Both the position numbers and the translations under genes were made by a program. Positions 58,407 to 64,000 of a stretch of 64,000 bases of DNA are shown piece after piece. The notes under the pieces are model-generated. The model did not search any database, was not told the DNA's origin, and worked only from the letters and a program-made list of their open reading frames with translations. The first letter of the stretch is position 1, and each line of letters starts with the position of its first letter. Origin of the DNA: Larkinella soli (GTDB taxonomy: Bacteria; Bacteroidota; Bacteroidia; Cytophagales; Spirosomataceae); assembly GCF_003703975.1 (NCBI RefSeq), contig NZ_QTJY01000001.1:620001-684000 (forward strand), in the 5' to 3' direction.

Positions 58407-61283
58407 ATGAAAACATATTTCCTCTCGTTGCTGGGGACAATCCTGCTCGGTTTGCTGGCACTTTCCGAAGTACGGGCCACTCACCTGAGGGCGGGTGAAA
58501 TCACCACCCGTCGGGTCTCCAGCACCTCGCTCACCTATGAAGTTACCCTGACCACCTACCACGACGAAATCGGCGGCAGGCAGGCCAGTGAACAACAGGA
58601 CCCGTCCTATTTCTGCTTTGGAATTGGGCCGGCCGTGGCCGTAAAGCGGACCACCCGAAACTTTATCAACCGGGCCACCTCGGTGAACACCTATGTGGCC
58701 ACCTTTACCTATCCGGGCCCCGGAACGTACAACATCATCTGTACGATCACGAACCGGAACGAAAACGTCCGGAACATTCCCGGCTCCATCGAAACCAGCT
58801 TTCAGCTCCGGACCACCATCGTCGTCAATGCCTCGCTCGGCCTGAACAGCACCCCGGTTCTGTTGAACCCCCCGCTGGACTCGGCCCGCGTCGGTCAGAG
58901 ATGGTGCCATAACCCGGCCGCTTTCGACACCGACGGGGACAGCCTCGCCTACCGGCTTTACGTTCCTTCCGGCAAGCGCGGTGACGAGCAGGGCAACTGC
59001 AACATCCTCCGGGTAGCCGGCTATTCCGATCCGAACCGCATCGGCGCCAACCCCGTCAATGAAGCCGGCACCGCCCCGGCCACTCTGACCGTCGACCCCA
59101 TCACCGGCGACGTCTGCTGGGACGCTCCCGCCGAGGTCGGGCAGTACAACATCGCCTTCATCGTGGAAGAATGGCGCGACGGCGTCAAGATTGGAGAAAT
59201 CATCCGTGATATGCAGATCATCGTCACTCCCTCCCAGAACCGGCGACCGGCCATTCTGGTGCCGCCCGATATCTGCGTGCAGGCCGGCACCCTGATCCGT
59301 CAGACCATTACCGCTACCGACCCTGACAACAACCGTCTGGAAATCACCGGGTTCGGCGGGCCTTTCAACCGGAGCCCGGATAACCAGCCGCTTTCGCTGG
59401 TGGCAGCCCCGTCGGCCACCCTGACGCCCGGCGGTGCCCAGAATGCCCCGGCCACTTCCATTTTCCAGTGGCAGACCAACTGCGCTCACGTCCGCCAGGA
59501 ACCGTATGACGTCGTGTTTCGGGTGGTCGACCAGCCCCGGGGAGCCGGACAAACCCAGCTCGCCACCCTGGAGTCCTTCCGCATCCGGGTGTATGCCCCG
59601 CAGCCCCAGAACCTGACCGCCCGGGCGGCCGCCGATGCCTCGGGCCGGGCCATCGCCCTCACCTGGACGCCCTACTCCTGCGGGCAGGGCTCGCTGCCGA
59701 CCGGTACGGAGATGATTATTTTCCGGAAGGAAGGCTGCGCCGACGTCAATCTCGACCCCTGTGCCGCCAACGATCCTACCAGCCTCGGCTATACCCAAAT
59801 CGGCAAGGTCGGGATCGGAACGAGCAACTTTACGGATAACAACAGCAACCAGGGCCTCAAGCGGGGGGTTCAGTACAGCTACGTCATCATGGTGCAATAT
59901 CCGCGCCCGGGCAACGGAACGAGCGTGGTTTCCCAACAGGTCTGCGTCAACCTGCCCCAGCAGGTACCCCTGATCACGAACGTCACCGTCGATACGACCG
60001 ACGCCACCCGCGGGGTGATCACCGTACGCTGGACCCGGCCTCCGGGTATCAATGCGCAGGACGGCAGCGGCCCCTTCCAGTACCGGCTGTTCCGGGCCAC
60101 CGATCTGAACGGGACCAACTTTACGCAGGTGGCCTCGATCAACACGACCCTTCAGCCCACCGCTCCCGACACCGTGTATACCGACCGGGGCCTGAACACG
60201 GTCGCCAATGCTTACCGTTACCGGATCGACTTTTATTTCACCGACCCGGCTACCGGCCAGCTGCAGCGGCTCGATGCCACAGAACCGGCCTCTTCCGTAC
60301 GTCTGACGGCCACGGCGGGTGTGCGTCGTGTCCAGCTGAACTGGCAGGCGAACACCCCCTGGAGCAATGAAAACCAGCAACACCGCGTCTACCGCAGTAA
60401 AAATGGCCCCAACGGTCCGTTCAACCTCGTCGCGCTGGTGAATGTGCAAGCCGCCAATACGTTTACTTATACCGACACCGGCAGCGACACTTACGCCCAG
60501 GACGGGGTAATTCCGGCCACCATGTCCATCGACAGCAATTACTGCTACCGGGTGGAAACCGTCGGGCGGTATGCGGCCCCGCTGCCGACGACGCTTCTGT
60601 ACAACTTTTCGCAGGGAGTATGCGCCATGCCCATCGACACCACCCGGCCCTGCCCGCCCCAGCTGCGGGTCGACTCGCTGAACTGTGCCGCCCTGGTCCC
60701 GGACGCGTTCTGTAATTCGACCACCTTTGCCAATACGCTGACCTGGCAAAACCCCACGACGGGAACCTGTGACCGGAACATTGCCCAGTACAAGCTTTAT
60801 TTCACACCCTGCCAGGGAGGGGAAATGCAGCTGCTGGCGACGATCAACGCGCCGGCCATGACCTTCCGGCAAGAAAACCTGACCTCGCTGGCGGGCTGCT
60901 ATCAGGTGACGGCCGTCAGCCGCAGCGGCCAGGAGAGCGCGCCCTCGAATGTAGCCTGCAAGGACAATTGTACCTTTGTTCAGATGCCGAACGTGTTTAC
61001 CCCCAACGGCGACGGCAAGAACGACGTGTTCCAGCCCACCCGCTGCCCTCGGTTCGTGGAATCGGCCGAGCTGTCGATCTTCAATCGCTGGGGGCAGAAG
61101 GTCTTTCAGACCAGCGACGTCAATATGCGGTGGGACGGCAAAACGGCCAAAGGTCAGGAACTGCCCGGCGGCCTGTATTACTACCAGGTATCGGTCAAGT
61201 TCTTCCGGCTGGATTGCAGCAGCCAGCCTGAGGTCTACAAAGGCTGGGTCGAAATGCTCCGCGAATCCGGAGGAACCAACTGA
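58407..61283 (+). CDS. Large exported protein with gliding-motility-associated (T9SS type B) C-terminal domain
   Basis: 958 residues. The ATG at 58407 opens a signal peptide (MKTYFLSLLGTILLGLLALS, cleavage near VRA); an upstream TTG adds 12 codons of no signal character. The N-terminal part (THLRAGEITTRRVSSTSLTY) recurs in Bacteroidota surface proteins, and Ig/fibronectin type III-like domains follow (about 270-880). The last 90 residues have the type B sorting domain: MPNVFTPNGDGKNDVFQPTR, LSIFNRWGQKVFQTSDVNMR, LPGGLYYYQVSVKFF. It should be exported by T9SS and displayed or released. The domain repeats suggest adhesin function. PorQ of this system is at 51.2 kb. Confidence 0.93.
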   Translation: MKTYFLSLLGTILLGLLALSEVRATHLRAGEITTRRVSSTSLTYEVTLTTYHDEIGGRQASEQQDPSYFCFGIGPAVAVKRTTRNFINRATSVNTYVATFTYPGPGTYNIICTITNRNENVRNIPGSIETSFQLRTTIVVNASLGLNSTPVLLNPPLDSARVGQRWCHNPAAFDTDGDSLAYRLYVPSGKRGDEQGNCNILRVAGYSDPNRIGANPVNEAGTAPATLTVDPITGDVCWDAPAEVGQYNIAFIVEEWRDGVKIGEIIRDMQIIVTPSQNRRPAILVPPDICVQAGTLIRQTITATDPDNNRLEITGFGGPFNRSPDNQPLSLVAAPSATLTPGGAQNAPATSIFQWQTNCAHVRQEPYDVVFRVVDQPRGAGQTQLATLESFRIRVYAPQPQNLTARAAADASGRAIALTWTPYSCGQGSLPTGTEMIIFRKEGCADVNLDPCAANDPTSLGYTQIGKVGIGTSNFTDNNSNQGLKRGVQYSYVIMVQYPRPGNGTSVVSQQVCVNLPQQVPLITNVTVDTTDATRGVITVRWTRPPGINAQDGSGPFQYRLFRATDLNGTNFTQVASINTTLQPTAPDTVYTDRGLNTVANAYRYRIDFYFTDPATGQLQRLDATEPASSVRLTATAGVRRVQLNWQANTPWSNENQQHRVYRSKNGPNGPFNLVALVNVQAANTFTYTDTGSDTYAQDGVIPATMSIDSNYCYRVETVGRYAAPLPTTLLYNFSQGVCAMPIDTTRPCPPQLRVDSLNCAALVPDAFCNSTTFANTLTWQNPTTGTCDRNIAQYKLYFTPCQGGEMQLLATINAPAMTFRQENLTSLAGCYQVTAVSRSGQESAPSNVACKDNCTFVQMPNVFTPNGDGKNDVFQPTRCPRFVESAELSIFNRWGQKVFQTSDVNMRWDGKTAKGQELPGGLYYYQVSVKFFRLDCSSQPEVYKGWVEMLRESGGTN

Positions 61284-61295
61284 TCCGGATTGACG

Positions 61296-61529
61296 ATGTG
61301 GTATTTCATGATCAAGCAGAACGACCTGACCGCCGGGCAGTATCGAAATCTTCAGAAAAAATCCATGCTGACCGAAGTGGAGATTTTTAACGAGCCGTAC
61401 GACAACTTCTGTCTCTTCGAGGTGGATGACTATGCCGGTTTCGTCGATTTTCTGGACGTCGAAGGGCTGAACTACCAGGTCCAGTCCGAGCGCCCGACCC
61501 GACGGCAACTGATGGATTCCATGCAATAA
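61296..61529 (+). CDS. Small hypothetical protein, 77 residues
   Basis: The ATG at 61296 (MWYFMIKQNDLTAGQYRNLQ) is used; a TTG two codons upstream and the ATG at 61308 are alternatives. The rest is KKSMLTEVEIFNEPYDNFCL, then FEVDDYAGFVDFLDVEGLNY and a polar tail. It is acidic with a beta/alpha mix, with no signal, and I do not recognise the family. It lies 12 bp after the large T9SS cargo gene, so it is probably cotranscribed with it. A strong terminator follows. Confidence 0.6.
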   Translation: MWYFMIKQNDLTAGQYRNLQKKSMLTEVEIFNEPYDNFCLFEVDDYAGFVDFLDVEGLNYQVQSERPTRRQLMDSMQ

Positions 61530-61538
61530 AGTGGAAAC

Positions 61539-61575
61539 AAAAAAGCCCCTTCCGGTTGCCGGAAGGGGCTTTTTT
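61539..61575. terminator. Bidirectional terminator between converging genes
   Basis: AAAAAAGCCCCTTCCGG at 61539-61555 pairs with CCGGAAGGGGCTTTTTT at 61559-61575 over a 3-base loop. The A and T flanks let it work in both directions: for the plus-strand small gene ending at 61529 and the minus-strand YebC gene ending at 61601. Confidence 0.95.
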
Positions 61576-61600
61576 GTGGGCGGCCGGGCCAAAGCCGGAA

Positions 61601-62314
61601 TTACCGCATATTGTGAAAGACGTTCAGGACGTCCTCATCCTCTTCGATCTTTTCCAGCAGCTTTTCCACATCGGCCTGCTCTTCTTCGGAAAGCTCCTTC
61701 GTATCGTTCGGAATCCGCTCAAACTCGGCCTGTTTCAATTCAAAGCCTTTTTCTTCGAGGTGTTTCTGAATGGCTCCGAAAGAAGCAAACTCCCCGTAGA
61801 TCACGATCTGGTTGGCCTCTTCATCGAGAGAAATGTCGTCGGCGCCGAAATCGATCAGTTCCAGTTCGAGTTCTTCCAGATCGATGTTTTCGGCCGGAAT
61901 CCGGAAGACCGACTTGCGGTCGAACATAAAGTCGAGCATTCCGGAGGTGCCCAGGCTGCCGCCGTATTTGCTGAAATAGCTGCGGATGTTGGCGACCGTC
62001 CGGTTGATGTTGTCCGTGGCGGTTTCGATCACGACGGCGATGCCGTGGGGGCCGTAGCCTTCGTAGGTAATTTCCTTATAATCTTCCTGCTCTTTGGAAG
62101 AAGCTTTCTTGATGGCCCGCTCCACGTTTTCCTTGGGCATGTTGGCCGCCTTGGCGTTCTGGATGGCGGCCCGCAGGCGACCGTTGGCCGTCGGGTCGGA
62201 GCCACCGCTTTTTACAGCCAGAGCAATGTCTTTACCAATTTTGGTGAAGGTTTTGGCCATCATCCCCCACCGTTTGAATTTTCGGGCTTTTCGGTATTCG
62301 AATGCGCGTCCCAT
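61601..62314 (-). CDS. YebC/PmpR family DNA-binding/translation-associated regulator
   Basis: 237 residues, the usual length. It starts MGRAFEYRKARKFKRWGMMA and has KTFTKIGKDIALAVKSGGSD, LRAAIQNAKAANMPKENVER, YEGYGPHGIAVVIETATDNI, NRTVANIRSYFSKYGGSLGT. The acidic C-terminus (SEEEQADVEKLLEKIEEDED) is typical. Proteins of the family are linked to gene regulation and, for related YeeN/YebC proteins, to relief of ribosome stalling on proline stretches. It is cytoplasmic and starts 20 bp after the lysA stop, so it may be cotranscribed with it. Confidence 0.95.
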   Translation of the reverse strand: MGRAFEYRKARKFKRWGMMAKTFTKIGKDIALAVKSGGSDPTANGRLRAAIQNAKAANMPKENVERAIKKASSKEQEDYKEITYEGYGPHGIAVVIETATDNINRTVANIRSYFSKYGGSLGTSGMLDFMFDRKSVFRIPAENIDLEELELELIDFGADDISLDEEANQIVIYGEFASFGAIQKHLEEKGFELKQAEFERIPNDTKELSEEEQADVEKLLEKIEEDEDVLNVFHNMR

Positions 62315-62334
62315 GGGTCTGACTTAAACTTTTC

Positions 62335-63594
62335 CTATCTGATTTTCTCGGTTATTTCTTCTTCAAAATTCACCTCGACCTGGTTCCGGATCAGGTCCTC
62401 GAAGGTTTCGCGCCGGCGGATCAGGAACGGCCGGCCTTCGTAGACGAGGACCTCGGCCGGCCGAAACCGGGAGTTGTAATTGGAACTCATGCTGTAGCCG
62501 TAGGCCCCGGCGTTGCGGAACATCAGAATGTCGCCGGGCCGTACTTCAGAGAGAGTGCGGTCCCAGCCGAAGGTGTCGGTTTCGCAAATATAGCCAACGA
62601 CGCTATACGTTTTCTGCTCACCGGCCGGGTTCGAAATATTGACGATTTCGTGGTAGGCATCGTACATCATCGGCCGGATGAGGTGGTTTAGGCCGGAATC
62701 CACCCCGACAAACGTCCGATTCGGGTTCTCCTTGACCACATTGACGCCGACCAGAAGAAAACCGCTCTCGCTGACGAGGAATTTCCCGGGTTCGAACCAG
62801 AGTTCCACTTCCCGTCCATACCGCCCGCAGAAGGCCTGAAAGGCCGCCGACACGTTCCGCCCCAGGTCCTCGACATCCGTGACGTGATCCCCTTCCCGGT
62901 ACGACACCTTGAAACCGCTGCCGAAATCCAGAAACTCCAGATGCGGGTACTCCATCGCCAGATCGAAAAGCACGGCGGCCCCTTTCAGGAAGGCATCGGC
63001 ATTCTTGAAGTCGGAACCCGTGTGAATGTGCAGACCGATGATCCGAAGGCCGTACCGGTCGACCAGCGATTTGATCCGGTCCCGCTGTTCGACGGAGATG
63101 CCGAACTTGGAATCGGCGTGGCCGGTCTGGATCTTGATGTTGCCGCCTTCGGCAATGTGAGGATTGATGCGGATACCGACCGGAACCTCCGCCCCGTAGG
63201 TTTGTCCGATCCATTCCAGCAAAGGCAGGCTGTCCACGTTCAGGCGGACGCCCAGACCGAGGGCGTCCCGGATTTCGGAAAAGGAAACCCCGCTGGGGGT
63301 ATACATGATCTGGCGGGGTTCGAAGCCGGCGAGCAGCGCCAGCCGGATCTCATTGATCGAAACCACCTCCACATCGATGCCCCGGCTCCGCATCAGTTTC
63401 AGGATCGAAACGTTGGTCAGGGCTTTGGCCGCGTATTTTATCTTAAGGTTAACTCCCGAAAAAGCCGACTGGAGCGTACCGATCTTTTCAATAATTTTGT
63501 CGGCATCATACACGTACAGGGGTAAGCCGAAATCCCCGGCCATCCCGCGCAGGTCGACGCCCTGAATGGTAAACTGATTATGGTCTGTCTGCAT
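62335..63594 (-). CDS. lysA: Diaminopimelate decarboxylase
   Basis: 419 residues from the ATG at 63594 (MQTDHNQFTIQGVDLRGMAG), supported by the -7 element at 63622-63629 that would put the transcript start just upstream, excluding an ATG at 63624. The fold III PLP enzyme has Lys57 in IKYAAKALTNVSILKLMRSR, HIHTGSDFKNADAFLKG, LDFGSGFKVSYR, EPGKFLVSESGFLL, and the C-terminal FRNAGAYGYSMSSNYNSRFR. It makes L-lysine and CO2 from meso-diaminopimelate, the last step of lysine biosynthesis. It is followed by yebC on the same strand. Confidence 0.96.
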   Translation of the reverse strand: MQTDHNQFTIQGVDLRGMAGDFGLPLYVYDADKIIEKIGTLQSAFSGVNLKIKYAAKALTNVSILKLMRSRGIDVEVVSINEIRLALLAGFEPRQIMYTPSGVSFSEIRDALGLGVRLNVDSLPLLEWIGQTYGAEVPVGIRINPHIAEGGNIKIQTGHADSKFGISVEQRDRIKSLVDRYGLRIIGLHIHTGSDFKNADAFLKGAAVLFDLAMEYPHLEFLDFGSGFKVSYREGDHVTDVEDLGRNVSAAFQAFCGRYGREVELWFEPGKFLVSESGFLLVGVNVVKENPNRTFVGVDSGLNHLIRPMMYDAYHEIVNISNPAGEQKTYSVVGYICETDTFGWDRTLSEVRPGDILMFRNAGAYGYSMSSNYNSRFRPAEVLVYEGRPFLIRRRETFEDLIRNQVEVNFEEEITEKIR

Positions 63595-63621
63595 GAATGG
63601 GTATTCACCAAATTTGAGGTG

Positions 63622-63629
63622 CAAATATA
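63622..63629 (-). promoter_or_regulatory. Bacteroidota-type -7 element (TATATTTG) for lysA
   Basis: Exact TAnnTTTG match on the minus strand. A start near 63615 gives a leader of about 20 nt to the ATG at 63594 and makes the upstream ATG at 63624 unusable. Confidence 0.5.
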
Positions 63630-63743
63630 AGTGAAATTATGGCTTATTCTCCAGGCCGGCGGGTTCTTCCGGCCCCATCTCACCCCTGAAAATCATTTGA
63701 TTCACCCTAAATTTTCCACCGGTTTACTCAAAATTTTCATCTT

Positions 63744-64000
63744 ATGAAAAAATTCTCCTTCCTGACCGCATTCATGGTGCTTTCCCTTTCGGCCTATTGT
63801 CAGTTGCAGTCCGGTCCGATGCTGGGTTATTCGGATATGCGGGAAGTACTGATCTGGGCGCAGACCGTGAAACCGGCCCGGGTGAAGGTCCAATACTGGG
63901 AACAGGGCGCCCCGGCCCGGAAATTCAGTACGGAGGAAGTGCTGACGTCCGCGAAAACCGCCCATACCGCCAAACTCGTGGCCGACCGGCTGCTGCCGGG
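63744..64000 (+). CDS. PhoD-type alkaline phosphatase, N-terminal part
   Basis: The frame from the ATG at 63744 is open to the window edge (85 codons). It starts with a signal peptide (MKKFSFLTAFMVLSLSAYCQ) and continues LQSGPMLGYSDMREVLIWAQ, then TVKPARVKVQYWEQG, the usual start of PhoD N-terminal domains in Bacteroidota. Metal-binding residues are beyond the edge. PhoD phosphatases release phosphate from phosphoesters outside the cytoplasm. It is divergent from lysA. Confidence 0.75.
   Translation, partial: MKKFSFLTAFMVLSLSAYCQLQSGPMLGYSDMREVLIWAQTVKPARVKVQYWEQGAPARKFSTEEVLTSAKTAHTAKLVADRLLP

Noticed and set aside
58335-61592. Minus-strand frame of 1085 codons opposite the T9SS cargo protein
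   Set aside because: Antisense shadow; the plus-strand protein has a signal peptide and a type B sorting domain, while this frame is a Gly/Arg/Val-rich artefact that also crosses a terminator.

Overview
This 64 kb window looks like chromosome of a Bacteroidota bacterium, most likely of the order Cytophagales (a Spirosoma/Larkinella-like lineage is inferred; no rRNA is present to test it). The evidence is a SusC/SusD pair behind an ECF sigma/FecR switch, a second sigma/FecR/TonB-receptor locus, the type IX secretion protein PorQ, a protein with a gliding-motility (type B) C-terminal domain, a GLPGLI protein, several Bacteroidota DUF families (DUF5723, DUF5618, DUF2911, DUF4260), and TAnnTTTG -7 promoter elements just upstream of several genes. 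Most genes are GC-rich; about 30.5-34.5 kb is clearly AT-richer. No tRNA, rRNA, CRISPR array, transposase or integrase was seen.

Layout. 0-4 kb (minus strand): BrkB/YihY membrane protein (cut by the window edge), acyl-CoA thioesterase, MltG, an EamA transporter and an Ldh-family oxidoreductase. 4-10 kb (plus): a MuiA-like protein, an SGNH hydrolase, a small exported protein, AroA and an exported RraA-like protein, closed by a strong terminator. 10-20.7 kb (minus): sigma, FecR, SusC, SusD, RidA, a SelA-like PLP enzyme, a cytochrome c and a PQQ-type sugar dehydrogenase. The RidA and PLP proteins both carry twin-arginine-type leaders, which suggests a periplasmic catabolic module fed by the SusCD importer. 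21-26 kb: DUF4260 protein, AraC regulator, DUF1080-like and DUF2911 exported proteins, a metal-receptor-like protein and a TolB-like protein.

26-35 kb is accessory in character. It holds a HigB/HigA pair whose toxin gene has an in-frame amber codon, a histidine kinase/response regulator operon, two small regulators, a Tat-type cupin, a lipoprotein with a complete JAMM metalloprotease motif, other small hypothetical genes, and a 0.67 kb stretch with three terminator-like hairpins. Ten-base-pair-phased TTAAC repeats occur upstream of the kinase operon and again 6 kb away upstream of the GLPGLI/outer-membrane-barrel pair, which suggests one small regulon.

35-47.4 kb: the GLPGLI/beta-barrel pair, a HEAT-like protein and M42 peptidase, then a minus-strand locus of sigma, DUF5618, FecR, a protein joining an STN domain to a 16-residue G-x-Q-x-x-G-F-x-N solenoid, and a TonB receptor lacking its own STN domain. 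47.4-64 kb: acyl-CoA carboxylase beta subunit, two LVIVD lipoproteins with a DUF3575 protein, PorQ, HslU, DUF5723, a circularly permuted ATP-grasp protein, a GT2 glycosyltransferase, a large type-B T9SS cargo protein, YebC, LysA and the start of a PhoD-type phosphatase.
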